From Aurantiochytrium sp. KH105 (lineage: Eukaryota; Sar; Bigyra; Thraustochytrida; Thraustochytriidae): a DNA stretch of 64,000 bases. Under the pieces are notes generated by a model. That model was given only the letters and a program-made list of their open reading frames with translations, was not told where the DNA came from and ran no database searches. Position numbers and translations under genes: made by a program. This document shows positions 8,098 to 17,887 of this stretch, in pieces (the stretch's first letter is position 1; each line of letters opens with the position of its first letter). Location of the stretch: the NCBI GenBank assembly GCA_003116975.1, contig BGKB01000061.1, positions 1 to 64,000 on the forward strand, given 5' to 3'.

Positions 8098-10130
8098 TCA
8101 AGTTTTCTTAGAACAGTTCAGAGGATTATGTGGTTTATTTGAGTTTCTGCTGCGGCGCCTACATTTGGATGACTGACTGCGCAAGGGCCTCAGCGATAGT
8201 CTTGGAGGAATGAGGAATGAAGGGATCGTTGTCCCGATGTACAGGATCATAGCACTCTTGCAGAATGCAGCGTTGCATTTGCGGCACCAATAGGTTGTAG
8301 TTCTTGGTTTGCGTGAATGCCGAGATGACATTGCTCCGTCCTTCCTTGCGTCACATATCCGGCAACAAACGAGGCATTTCCGCCGTACAGGAGTCTTGCC
8401 TCGTCTCTGGGTTGACTCATGGTGATGCTCTATGAACAAAGTAAAGCGATGACGCAACACTTGGAGAAGAGACTTGCCTCGATACTTTAGCTCATTGGAA
8501 GGTGATGGTGCAGACAATGCCGAAAACGAATTTGAGATAGGGGAGGTAGGTTCGAACAGGTAGCCAAGATTGCTGCATTCTAACTTCTCGCACAAATGAC
8601 TCTGATCCATAGCGGACACCCTCTCAAGAGCGTCGACCAAGGGGTTGGTCATATAGGAACATATTGAAAGCCACCTCCTTACGTTGCTTCGACCACTCTT
8701 AATACCATCGTGCTGAGCTGATACAGCGCGCCCTTCCAATTTTGACAGCTGATACAGACGAAAAGTATTGTAGAGCGCATATTCCCGAAACGTGATTTAC
8801 AGCAGACAGTTGGGATTCTATTGTAAGGTGATAATTTGGCCGCCGCTCAAAACCTTGCGCATAGAAGTGAAGTCGTCCATCAAATGATTCCCTAGTGACA
8901 CAATTTCGGGTACGAGTTTGTCAGATGGGCGCGTAGTGGCTGCAAAACACGTTTAATGTCCATCAGGTTCGACCAGGATCTGGCCTCGTTGAGACGCTGG
9001 GGCAAGTTGCCCCTTTTCTAGCAGCAAAAGGAGAGCTATCCGTGCGTCTACAAGTTCCGACAAACTTGACGCCAAGCCTTTGGAAAATCTGAACGATATC
9101 TGTCTCTTTGTCTTTTTTTTGGTCACGAGCGAGCGAAAGGTATTCTCGATGAAGAAAAATAGTCAGGTCTTGTGCGACATTTCCAATCGTTTCTCCTCCG
9201 GGGTTGCATGTAAGTCCACGAATAGCAAGCTCAGCAACGCTGTAGAACTCTTTCCTTAGAGACTCAAGCCACGTCTGGATGATGAATCGCGTGGAAACGG
9301 AGACGACAACGGGTATGACAGGTTAACCTTCACTGCGTTTGGTAAAAGTAAGGCGAACTCCAAACCTTTCGAAGGCTACGGATCTGAATGGGAGCGTGTC
9401 GTCATCGATATCAATCCACGTAACACTGGGAACGAAAATTATACGCGCCCAGTAAGTTCTTGCAGCTTCTTCCAATATGGACCGTGACAGGTGCTCACTT
9501 ATTGAATAGGCGAGTGAAATTATTCCGTCAGCATTTTGCTTCTCCATGTTTGGATAGACAAGGCTCATACCTTCTCGGATGCGGCGATAGTCTTGAATTA
9601 AGATCGCGCATTCCTCACATAACCCCGATCTACAGCTTTCGAACTTTCTGAGGGAATCATGGGTGACGCGGCAAGATGATCTGGGTCACCAAAATCCCTA
9701 CACATCGCTCTCGGTCACACTAAATCGGGCATCGGAGTCCCGTAAAACCTGAGACAGCCACTGCACAAGCAACGTATTGAAGGTTGGCGCGGAGAAATTT
9801 CGAAAGGCATCAAGCGCTTTGGTTTATCCATCAGCAAGGAGCTTGAGCGCATTGCTTGCTCCTTAGAGGACCAAACGACTTTCTCTTCTCACCTTGTCGG
9901 ACAAGGTGCTGCTGGCAGGGTTGTAGTCGATGGAGACCGAGTTCGTACCGCGGCAAGAACCTTGGAGGTCTCCGCGATACTCTGCGCCATGGCACCACGA
10001 ACTGAATTAGACTCATCGAAAGTATCGAGAGTGCAGACTTCGTCTGCCTCCTCGTCAGCGGAATCATACGGACAGTCATCGCTTTCGTCGTCACGTTTTT
10101 TTCACAGTCATTTCACACATCGTCAAGCAA
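8098..10130 (-). pseudogene. Decayed PiggyBac-like DDE transposase (DDE_Tnp_1_7 type)
   Basis: The minus strand carries dispersed pieces of one transposase in several frames. From 5' to 3': an acidic N-terminal stretch (YDSADEEADEVCTLDTFDES, near 10050); FNTLLVQWLSQVLRDSDARF near 9760; IDIDDDTLPFRSVAFERFG near 9390; GTCRRTDSSPF near 9035, resembling the GTxRxxxxPF motif; and a C-terminal Cys/His zinc-ribbon-like region near 8280-8390 (RKCLVCC..., YWCRKCNAAFC, then in another frame ECYDPVHRDNDPF). Several frame changes and in-frame stops are needed to connect them, and the expected DRGY motif reads LHREY. It is therefore dead. I found no terminal inverted repeats or TTAA ends, so the limits are approximate. 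The superfamily is a judgement from motif memory. Confidence 0.5.
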
Positions 10131-10367
10131 GACGTCGTCGAGCGCCTTGTCCATTTCCCTTCTTGCCACGACTTCACAATGCCGCCTGCCTTATCAGCCT
10201 CTGTGCACCCAATGTTCTCCGCAAATCATGCGCAGTCGCTATCACTCTCCGCGTGCGTTGCTCTCGTCCGCACGAGCGCGCCAAGTGATCAGGGTTTGCG
10301 GCCAATCAGCTAAATTTATAAATAAATAAAAAAAATGAGAAAGTAAAAAGTGGGAAAAAAAGATCGA

Positions 10368-10479
10368 GGTCGCTACGAGATTCGAACTCGTGAGCCTAAC
10401 GGCAGCAGATGTTTAGAGGCACTAGTACTGAAACTAGGCATCTTCGAATCTGTCCCCTTAACCACTCGGGCAAACGACC
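10368..10479 (-). tRNA. tRNA-Ser(CGA) with 32-nt intron (copy 1)
   Basis: Reading the minus strand, the acceptor GGTCGTT pairs with AGCGACC, the D arm has GCCCGAGTGGTTAAGGGG, and the anticodon loop TTCGAA gives anticodon CGA (codon UCG). A serine-type variable arm (CTGCCGTTAGGC) and a T arm ACGAGTTCGAATCTCGT follow. A 32-nt intron follows position 37 and contains a CTAGT/ACTAG hairpin. The 80-nt mature sequence is identical to the two copies near 13.1-13.5 kb. A run of 7 A at 10355-10361 is the T-run pol III terminator on the coding strand. The A and B boxes are internal. Confidence 0.93.
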
Positions 10480-10701
10480 AATTGTGGAACTGGAGCAGGC
10501 ATTGCCAGCATAAAACAGTACAGCACCAGATTCTCACGCTGATCTGCAGGCAGCGGACTTGTGCGCGAGGGCCGCGGGTGCAAGGTCGAGCGTCTCTTCC
10601 ACGAGGTGCGCTGCGCTGCTATCCCTGGTGGGTCGGAAAAGATCCTTGAAGACTTTGCCTGTCCAGGCACCCAAGATCAAGAAGTCGCGCAAATCAAGAT
10701 T

Positions 10702-12096
10702 TTATGACTCATCTTTTGCCTCATACGTTTCCGAGATTGTCGCAGGAGTATACTCGATACTATGTCCTTGATACATTCCCGAGATTGTCCTAGTATAATA
10801 GATGTTGTGTTCTCGAAGAAACGTCTCGATAGACGAGGTAGTAGCGAGATATAACAGAGCCCTGAGTGCAATTTCCTGAATATATTCGTCCCCGGAATGG
10901 TTGCGCATGGCCGAGACGAGCTCCCTCGCGACCTCGAGCTCTTGCCCGAGGATCACCTTGGTGACACAATTGTTGAATGCGAGACGCACGAGGGCAGAAC
11001 AGGCACGTTTTTGGACACTTCTGCTCTCGGAATGGTTGCGCATGGCCCTGGCGATCTCCTTGCCGACCCCAAGCTCTTGCCCGAAGATCCCGCCTGCGAA
11101 ATTACAAAGAGCATTGCATGCACTTTCCTGGACAGAGACATTAACGGGATGGTTACGCATGGCCGCGACGATGTGTTTGCCGAGCTCGAACTCTCCATAA
11201 ATGTTGGAATTCTTTATCCCGAAATTAGAAAGAGCGGCGCAGGNGCGGAGCGCCCACATAGCTTTCGCTAGAATGTCAGGATCCGTGCTGTGATTCAAGA
11301 TCCGTTTTGTGCTCAAAATGATGTCGCGAGAGCGAGCCTCTGCACGTAAGTTATCACCATCTTTCGCATCAAATTCCTGCTCGAGAACATATCGAAGCGT
11401 GACTAATGTGTGGCTAAGATTACCCGTATCCTCGGACAATTCGCGTACAAGACCTTGTACAAGCTCAATGTTCGCATCCCCAGCACCGTCTTGACCGGCA
11501 CAGCTTTTCTGCTGACGGTAAGTGCCGATTTGGTCTTCGAGATCCTTGTTAATGTTTATGTCGATGTTGGGGTTTTCTTGAAGTAGTGAAATGATCTCTT
11601 CGGGATTCTTGTCAAGTAGCCCACGCTCTTGCAGCATCTCAAGCACGTTTAGCAAATCCTTACGCGCATCTTCTTCGTCAAACTTCTCTTCAGCACGTAT
11701 TTCGTTTTCGTGGTCTTGCTTCGTTCCCGGAAAACGTCGCGATTGCGTAGTATCGAGCTGACAGATTTGTAGGCATGTCTGAAGGTGTTGCTCGGCTTCA
11801 GTCAGTGCTTGACGGATGAATTTAGCCTGCAGAAGCAGACGAGCTTTGACGGCGAGGCCTTGGCGAGCATTGTCGCCAAAGTACGGCTTCAAGAGCCCGA
11901 GAAGATAGCGCAGCTCCGCGTCGAGATGAGTCACGTCGAAATCCGTCTCTTGCAGCTTGTCGAGGCGGGATGCGAACTGCTCGAGCTCGGTCTTGAGACG
12001 CGCTGCCTTTCGCTTGCATGCCACGGCGTCCTCCAGCTGCGATGCGCCCTCTCGCGCATGCTGCGCCACGAGCGCCGCGCCGGAGATCGCGTCCAT
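10702..12096 (-). CDS. Armadillo-type repeat protein with coiled-coil-like N-terminus
   Basis: This 464-residue protein starts MDAISGAALVAQHAREG. Residues 1-120 are helical and charged (AACKRKAARLKTELEQFASRL-type pattern), reminiscent of MLKL-like four-helix N-terminal domains; this is a resemblance only. The C-terminal half holds ARM-like repeats with the recurring element ELxVxKEIxxAMRNHxxxxxVQExAxxALxxLA (GKHIVAAMRNHPVNVSVQES, GKEIARAMRNHSESRSVQKR, ARELVSAMRNHSGDEYIQEI). This style of ARM repeat is common in large stramenopile families. An N at 11244 makes one residue unknown (WALRXCAAL). The frame opens upstream of 12096 only with a non-ATG codon. It is probably a protein-interaction scaffold. 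Confidence 0.75.
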   Translation of the reverse strand: MDAISGAALVAQHAREGASQLEDAVACKRKAARLKTELEQFASRLDKLQETDFDVTHLDAELRYLLGLLKPYFGDNARQGLAVKARLLLQAKFIRQALTEAEQHLQTCLQICQLDTTQSRRFPGTKQDHENEIRAEEKFDEEDARKDLLNVLEMLQERGLLDKNPEEIISLLQENPNIDININKDLEDQIGTYRQQKSCAGQDGAGDANIELVQGLVRELSEDTGNLSHTLVTLRYVLEQEFDAKDGDNLRAEARSRDIILSTKRILNHSTDPDILAKAMWALRXCAALSNFGIKNSNIYGEFELGKHIVAAMRNHPVNVSVQESACNALCNFAGGIFGQELGVGKEIARAMRNHSESRSVQKRACSALVRLAFNNCVTKVILGQELEVARELVSAMRNHSGDEYIQEIALRALLYLATTSSIETFLREHNIYYTRTISGMYQGHSIEYTPATISETYEAKDES

Positions 12097-13071
12097 CGTT
12101 TCCCTTTTGCCTTTGATTCGAGTTTGCAGTTGCGATGGCACGTGCTGCGTTTTGCTCGTAGCGTTTCCGCTAGGAGCAATGTTACTAGCTATTCACCCTC
12201 CGGCAGTCTCAGGAGACGCACCGGGCCTGAGTTGATCAGGGTTGCGTGCACGTGTGTGCTTTGCTACAAGCCGTGCAGAATCTTCGTCGCCGAGACCCCC
12301 GCGACAACGTCCAACGAGTAAGCGCTGTGAATGGAACATGGCACGTGCCAAAGTCGAGGAGAGCCTCGTGACAACGGGATCTCTTATCTCGTCCTTGAGA
12401 AGGCCGATCCTTCCCTACAAGAACAGACCCAGAGTGCAAGTCAAATGATCTTGGTCGTGGAACCTACAACCCCTGCCCCCTGCTGTAGTCAGTTCCGTCC
12501 TGCGGGATATGCAAATGCGAGAGAAGTCCACATAGATTCCAAGAGTCTTCAAGCTCATTGAAGTACATGCGTGCAAGGTGTTGAGCAAGGTGAAACATAG
12601 TCCTCTTCCTGTGGAGCATACAACATTTGGGCCGAGGTGAACAGCATGCAATTTGAATAATATTCATTCTGCGAACAAAGTCCTGCCTTGCTTTCCTTTT
12701 TCCGAGAGCATGCAAAGGCAGGCGTGCAGGACGGAGATCCCGTCGTTTCTGGGAAAACGGAGGCGATGAGACTAGGCTCGGAATTGTGATCTGTCGTGAT
12801 CCTCACGCATGCTCAATCTTGACAAGTCAACACGCGTGCAAAGCTGCATATACACTAGGTGGCACGAGGAAGTCTCCTTCACTCAACCATCGCCACTCCA
12901 CCACTGAGCGCGAAACTCGGACAAAAAAAAAACGGCAGCTCATCCGTGCTTGTTTCCCTTACCTTGCAGCCATCTCGCCTCCCTCCCACCTCTCCACTCC
13001 CTCTCCAACTCTCCGCGTCCGCGTCAACAACCACGACCCTGACAGCCCCTCGCGCCAAAAAGAAAACGTGA
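12097..13071. other. Intergenic, no gene seen
   Basis: This is 975 bp upstream of the ARM-repeat gene and up to the second tRNA. ORFs here are short and of biased composition. A run of A at 12925-12934 and CT-rich stretches near 12970-13010 are the only notable features. Confidence 0.5.
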
Positions 13072-13177
13072 GGTCGCTACGAGATTCGAACTCGTGAGCC
13101 TAACGGCAGCAGATGTTTGGTTGTGCGCAAGCAGCGCCACTTCGAATCTGTCCCCTTAACCACTCGGGCAAACGACC
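13072..13177 (-). tRNA. tRNA-Ser(CGA) with 26-nt intron (copy 2)
   Basis: It has the same 80-nt exon sequence as copy 1 (acceptor GGTCGTT/AGCGACC, anticodon CGA in TTCGAA). The intron is 26 nt, starts GTGGCGCTGC and ends CCAAAC. It is unlike the introns of copies 1 and 3, except for the terminal AAAC. A run of 5 A at 13057-13061 supplies a T-run terminator on the coding strand. The variable arm and T arm are intact, so it looks functional. Confidence 0.93.
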
Positions 13178-13357
13178 GCTCTCCTCTGCAGCCTCGCACC
13201 GCCGCGCCCGCCCAAGGCCTTCCTTCCGACGCTCGGAGCGCCCGCCTTGGCCCCGCCAAAAAAAAAATAATACGCGCAACAGCAACCATGGCAAGCAGAA
13301 CCATGCGAGGAAGAAGGGGAGTGAGCAAAAAAAAAAAAAAAGGTAAAAAAATTGCGA

Positions 13358-13471
13358 GGTCGCTACGAGATTCGAACTCGTGAGCCTAACGGCAGCAGAT
13401 ATTTGGAGGCGCTAACACTCAAGTGCTAGGCATCTTCGAATCTGTCCCCTTAACCACTCGGGCAAACGACC
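13358..13471 (-). tRNA. tRNA-Ser(CGA) with 34-nt intron (copy 3)
   Basis: The exons are identical to copies 1 and 2. The 34-nt intron begins GATGCCTAGC like copy 1, then differs: CTAGCACT pairs with AGTGTTAG in a longer hairpin. A run of 7 A at 13345-13351, and 14 A further on, give pol III termination on the minus strand. It lies 180 bp from copy 2 in the same orientation and 265 bp from the divergent eL20 start. Confidence 0.93.
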
Positions 13472-13736
13472 GGCTCGCTTCTGGGCAGGAGCGCGGCCGC
13501 GGCGCCTATAACCGCTGGGTACACACGGGGGCGTGCGCAACCCGTGGGCGGCGGCGGTGGGTGGCTGTGCGCGGTGCAGGGTTAGGGTACAGGCATTCCG
13601 GCGCGGCGTGTTTCCGGCGCGGAGGTCGATCGAGTGGCGGGAGCGGAGGCGAGGGAGGCGGGGCCGCGCAGGGAGGAGCAGCAGAGCAGATTGGTTGAGT
13701 GTCGAGGTTGTTGTGCGGAGGTCGCGCGACGAGAGG

Positions 13737-14267
13737 ATGGGGTACAAGCACTACAGCGTGGTGGGCCGCAAGGCGCCCACGGACGCGGACCCTACGCCGC
13801 AGCTCTACAGGATGCAGATCTTCGCGCCCAACAAGGTGACGGCGAAGTCGCGCTTCTGGTATTTCTTGCACCAGTACAAGAAGATGAAGAAGACGACGGG
13901 CGAGATCCTCTCGGTGAACGAGATCCACGAGAAGAACTCCAACGTCGTCAAGAACTATTCCATCACGCTCCGCTACAACTCGCGCAGCGGCACGCACAAC
14001 ATGACCAAGGAGTTCCGGGACGTCACTCTGGTTGGCGCGGTGACGCAGCTGTACCAGGAGATGGCTGGCCTCCACCGCGCTCGCGCCCCGAGCATCCAGA
14101 TCATCAGCACCGCCATTCTCCCCGCCAAGGACTGCGTCCGCGCTAGCGTCAAGCAGTTCCACGATGGCAAGATCAAGTTCCCCATCACCCACCGCCGCCC
14201 TCGTGTCGAGTCGCGCCGCTGGAAGAAGACCTTTGCCCCCCACCGCCCGACCACCTTTGTCGGATAA
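13737..14267 (+). CDS. RPL18A: 60S ribosomal protein eL20 (L18a)
   Basis: This 176-residue protein matches eukaryotic L18a along its whole length. Landmarks are MGYKHYSVVGRKAPT at the start, LYRMQIFAPNKVTAKSRFWY, the loop HNMTKEFRDVTLVGAV, EMAGLHRARAPSIQII and the basic C-terminal FPITHRRPRVESRRWKKTF. It is a structural protein of the large ribosomal subunit in the cytosol. Length and ends are as expected of the family (about 176 residues), so 13737 is the start, although the frame is open further upstream. No intron is needed. Codon use is strongly biased toward C/G-ending codons, which fits high expression. Confidence 0.97.
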   Translation: MGYKHYSVVGRKAPTDADPTPQLYRMQIFAPNKVTAKSRFWYFLHQYKKMKKTTGEILSVNEIHEKNSNVVKNYSITLRYNSRSGTHNMTKEFRDVTLVGAVTQLYQEMAGLHRARAPSIQIISTAILPAKDCVRASVKQFHDGKIKFPITHRRPRVESRRWKKTFAPHRPTTFVG

Positions 14268-14837
14268 GCATATACGGATCGCTTATTGATTGTGGACCTT
14301 TTTGGAGAAGCTTCTCGCTTGCTCCGCCCACTCTTCTTTTGTCTAACCCTTGCCGCTTTCATCTGCCCGTCATTGGGATGTGACTTGGTCATCCTTGTGT
14401 TGACGCAAGTCGCTCTCGATGGCGACCAGATGTAGCATGTCTCCTCTCTCCGATGTTGGTGTCCTAGCTGACCTCGTTGTTGCTGCTCGAGTCTCAAAAG
14501 AAGCGAGTTTTTCCGCCTGCCTCAGTCTCTTTTTTTCAATATAGCGTCTTAGGTTGATTGGCGCAAGCTCTCTTTTCTTTATCGATGCGTGCTCTTATTC
14601 GCACTTTTGTTGTGCTTGTGCATCCGCAAGTTTGGCTCACATCGCAGTGTTGCATCTTGTTTCCAGGGTTTGCTTGTGAAGCTTTGCATACTTGTATTTT
14701 GTTTGCAAAGAAGGCCTTGTTCGCAGTGAGTAGGTCTACTACTTTGTTTTTGAAGCCTTGAATACGTCTTGTTTTCGATGGAGAGGCCTTGCTTGCAATG
14801 AACAAGCCTGCCTTGTTGATCAAGGCGTAATTAGGCC
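14268..14837. other. 3' flank of eL20, leading into the minisatellite
   Basis: This is 570 bp without a recognised gene. From about 14590 onward, loose, diverged relatives of the TTGCAATGCTTGT unit appear (tgtgcttgtgcatccgcaag, gtttgcttgtgaagctttgc), as if the array had decayed at its left edge. Confidence 0.5.
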
Positions 14838-15534
14838 TTGCAATGCTTGTTTGCAATGCTTGTTTGCAATGTTTGTTTGCAATGCTTGTTTGCGATGCTT
14901 GTTTGCGATGCTTGTTTGCAATGCTTGTTTGCAATGCTTGTTTGCAATGCGTGTTTGCAATGCGTGTTTGCAATGTTTGTTTGCAATGCTTGTTTGCGAT
15001 GCTTGTTTGCAATGTTTGTTTGCAATGCGTGTTTGCAATGCGTGTTTGCAATGCTTGTTTGCAATGCGTGTTTGCAATGTTTGTTTGCAATGCTTGATTG
15101 CAATGCTTGTTTGCAATGCTTGATTGCAATGCGTGTTTGCAATGCGTGTTTGCAGTGCGTGTTTGCAATGCTTGTTTGCAATGTTTGTTTGCAATGCTTG
15201 TTTGCGATGCTTGTTTGCAATGCTTGTTTGCAATGCGTGTTTGCAATGCGTGTTTGCAATGCGTGTTTGCAATGTTTGTTTGCAATGCTTGTTTGCGATG
15301 CTTGTTTGCAATGCTTGTTTGCAATGCGTGTTTGCAATTCTTGTTTGCAATGCGTGTTTGCAATGCTTGTTTGCAATGCTTGTTTGCAATGCGTGTTTGC
15401 AATGCCTGTTTGCAATGCTTGATTGCAATGCTTGTTTGCAATCCGTGTTTGCAATGCGTGTTCGCAATGCGTGTTTGCAATGCGTGTTTGCAATGCTTGT
15501 TTGCAATGCTTGTTTGTAATGCTTGTCTGCAATA
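14838..15534. repeat. 13-bp minisatellite TTGCAATGCTTGT, about 54 copies
   Basis: The 697 bp array runs in head-to-tail register throughout. The main variation is confined to a few positions (GCTTGT, GCGTGT, GTTTGT, GATTGC, and GCGATG for GCAATG). The unit length is 1 modulo 3 and lacks stop triplets in every register on both strands, so all six frames are open here. The long ORFs (for example peptides KHCKQALQTSIAN or CNACLQCLFAMLV) are a by-product and should not be called genes. It sits between the 3' ends of the convergent eL20 and VWA genes. Confidence 0.95.
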
Positions 15535-15946
15535 GATAGGCCTACCTTGCTTGCCAAGAAAACCTTTCTTGCAATCAAACAAAAAATCAGAAAATAATAA
15601 CCAAGGGTAGAGTCTGGGGATTGAGTTCAGTTTTGCATGGAAGAAAGGTTCACTTCAGCAAATCCGCCTATGAGAGATTCACGCGAGGAAGAGGAAAGCC
15701 CTCAGTAAATATATCGTCCAAAATTTGGACGAGGAATGGTCATGTGAAACCAGCGCCACAGCCACCCGTTGCCACGGTCTCGCTCTTTAAAATAAGCCAA
15801 GCTTCTCCTGATATTACTTTGGGGACGATCGTTTTGTTGAAATGTAATTTTTAATTTTCTTAGTCGCCTTTATTTTGCAAAGGCGCAAACTTGCAAAGGA
15901 GATTGGGTGACTGACGATTGGCCATCCGCCTCATGCAGCAGCTGAC
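15535..15946. other. Intergenic, no gene seen
   Basis: This is 412 bp between the minisatellite and the 3' end of the VWA gene. It is moderately AT-rich compared with its neighbours. No recognised element. Confidence 0.5.
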
Positions 15947-17887
15947 TTATTCAGGCTTCTTGTCGTCCTTCTTGTCGTCGTTCTTGGCGTCGGGAGAAGA
16001 ATCTGCTTCTTTTGCCGTCGCGCTTGCACTTGAATTCATCGCCCGCTGCAGAAACGTCCGATTTTGCCCGCTCCGATTCTGGCCCCGCCTCGAAAACCGG
16101 AGAGAACTCACCCGCGTCGTGTCAAGCGGCTGCAATTCATTCCCCTGCTGCTCTTCAGGGCGATCAGTAGCCAGTCTCCACGCACTGCGACGAGCCCGAG
16201 AAAAAACAGCTTTCGGTGAGGTAGGCGCGGCAGTCGAAGTAGACTCGGGCTCAACACTTGACTCGGCCTCCCACTTTGAGCGCAGGTTGGTCTGATTCGT
16301 CGTCCGAAACGCACTCATCTTGCTGCGAGATGTCTTGGTTGCTCGCTCATAGGAATACTCGTATCCGTGGGATGAAAAGACCTTGTGGCCTTTGAGAGCA
16401 AATTCTTCGCGCGAACGAAGTCCGCTGAAGCATTCTTGCAAGTCGGACTGCAGGCAGTGGAAAAGCCCAATGTTTCTCGGTACTGTTGCAGGAGCCGCTG
16501 CGAGGGTGTCGAGCTGATGCCTGATCCGGAAGCGAGCGCCTTCAATGTCGCCGCGTCGGGCCTGAGCCTGAGCTTGCGAAATGACCTGGGCCGAGTCAAA
16601 GCGCATTTGCTGCATGAGAATCTCAGGGTCTTCGTGGTCATCTGTAGGTCCACCGGGTCGCGCTACGCCCACAATCTCAGAGCTCGAAGCAAGTTTGCCG
16701 CCCAAGCAGTCCGCATAGCTGATGTCGAAACTCGCCACAGGGGCATCATCGGCCAGTTCCACAGGAGCTGTGAGACGAGGAAGCTGCAGCTTGAGCAGAA
16801 TGTTCCTCTTTTCCTCGGCGTAGAGGTCGGGAATCTCTACAATGAATCCACTGTCGGCAGGAGCGCGCCGGCAGGTGAGTTTGGTGAGTGGTTCACCGAC
16901 AATGCTCGCGCCGCCCTGGGCCTTGATGTGGACGCGAATGTTTTGCGCCACGAGGCTGAGGGCGCCACCAATGCAGTCTGCAAAGGCGCCTTGCACATCG
17001 TCAGTGTATTCAACGTGCGCATAGCGGCCGGCCGTGCACTGAGCAAGACTGCTGAGCAATTCGTCGTTGTGATTGTTGCCGTAGCCAAATGTGAAGAGCT
17101 TTGTGCTTCCAGGCACGCGATCAAGCGCTTCGCTAGCCACTGCACAAAGCGTGTCCGTGCTCCTGATGCCCGAATTGGCATGGCCATCGGTGAGAAGAAG
17201 AATCATTTGCAGGCGCTCCTTGGAGCTCGTGGGTTCTTCTGTCATGGGCAGCTCCACCTTTTCCACACTGGCTGCCGTGGGCGAGACGGTGGGCGAGACC
17301 GTGGGCGGGGTCGCTACTTGCGCAAGCGGGACATTATCGTTGCTTTGCGAGCACGGAGCGGCAAACGGGAGCGAATCAGTTCTCGCTTCAAACCCTTCTT
17401 GATCGGCACGGGCTTGCGGAGATTGCAGGCCCTGCGTCTGGCTCGAGCTCGGGCCACGGTTTGCGTCTGCAATGACGCATTCTTCGAGCATAGAAATGCC
17501 GGCCAAGAGACCCCCAGAGAGATTAGTGCTTCCGCCCACCCGGATTTGGTCAATGGCGGTCGCGGCGACTTCCTTGTTCTCTTCTGAAAGCTTAGTCATC
17601 GGCAGCGCGGTGCTCACGGAGTTGTCAAAGACGACAATGCCCAGTCTGTCGTTGGACCCGAGCTCGCGGGTAAGCAGCTTGCAGGTTTCTTTGCAGAGTC
17701 GCAGCTTTGCGCCCGTCATGCTCCCTGACTTGTCGAGCACGACCACAAGGTCAAGGCCGCCGCGAGCCTTTTCGTGATCTTCGCCAATCTGGGCTGCCGA
17801 CAGCGTTAACATGGCGACTGTCTGCTTGGCCTCGTCGTACCGCACAAACTTGTGCATGGCCCGCGTCGAGGCTGTCACTGCTTTCAT
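15947..17887 (-). CDS. von Willebrand factor A-domain protein
   Basis: This 646-residue protein has a VWA domain beginning near residue 44. The metal-ion site DxSxS is intact (DKSGS, D52/S54/S56 in LVVVLDKSGSMTG), with a downstream conserved Thr region (GGSTNLSGGL) and the LLLTDGHANSG Asp motif. A low-complexity insert (Thr/Pro/Ser-rich, PTVSPTVSPTAAS) interrupts the domain between those motifs. Residues 330-520 resemble the region that follows the VWA domain in plant and protist VWA proteins of the WAV3 type, but no RING finger is seen. The C-terminus is Ser-rich and ends with Lys/Asp repeats (KNDDKKDDKKPE). There is no signal peptide, so it is likely cytosolic. ATG at 17887 is the chosen start. 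Confidence 0.82.
   Translation of the reverse strand: MKAVTASTRAMHKFVRYDEAKQTVAMLTLSAAQIGEDHEKARGGLDLVVVLDKSGSMTGAKLRLCKETCKLLTRELGSNDRLGIVVFDNSVSTALPMTKLSEENKEVAATAIDQIRVGGSTNLSGGLLAGISMLEECVIADANRGPSSSQTQGLQSPQARADQEGFEARTDSLPFAAPCSQSNDNVPLAQVATPPTVSPTVSPTAASVEKVELPMTEEPTSSKERLQMILLLTDGHANSGIRSTDTLCAVASEALDRVPGSTKLFTFGYGNNHNDELLSSLAQCTAGRYAHVEYTDDVQGAFADCIGGALSLVAQNIRVHIKAQGGASIVGEPLTKLTCRRAPADSGFIVEIPDLYAEEKRNILLKLQLPRLTAPVELADDAPVASFDISYADCLGGKLASSSEIVGVARPGGPTDDHEDPEILMQQMRFDSAQVISQAQAQARRGDIEGARFRIRHQLDTLAAAPATVPRNIGLFHCLQSDLQECFSGLRSREEFALKGHKVFSSHGYEYSYERATKTSRSKMSAFRTTNQTNLRSKWEAESSVEPESTSTAAPTSPKAVFSRARRSAWRLATDRPEEQQGNELQPLDTTRVSSLRFSRRGQNRSGQNRTFLQRAMNSSASATAKEADSSPDAKNDDKKDDKKPE

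Noticed and set aside
14838-15534. CRISPR-like array
   Set aside because: The units abut with no unique spacers, and the genome is eukaryotic.
14536-15582. Long overlapping ORFs on both strands with Cys/Ala/Leu or Gln/Thr/Lys repeats
   Set aside because: They are forced by the 13-bp minisatellite, which has no stop triplet in any of six frames. No start context or non-repeat domain supports a protein.
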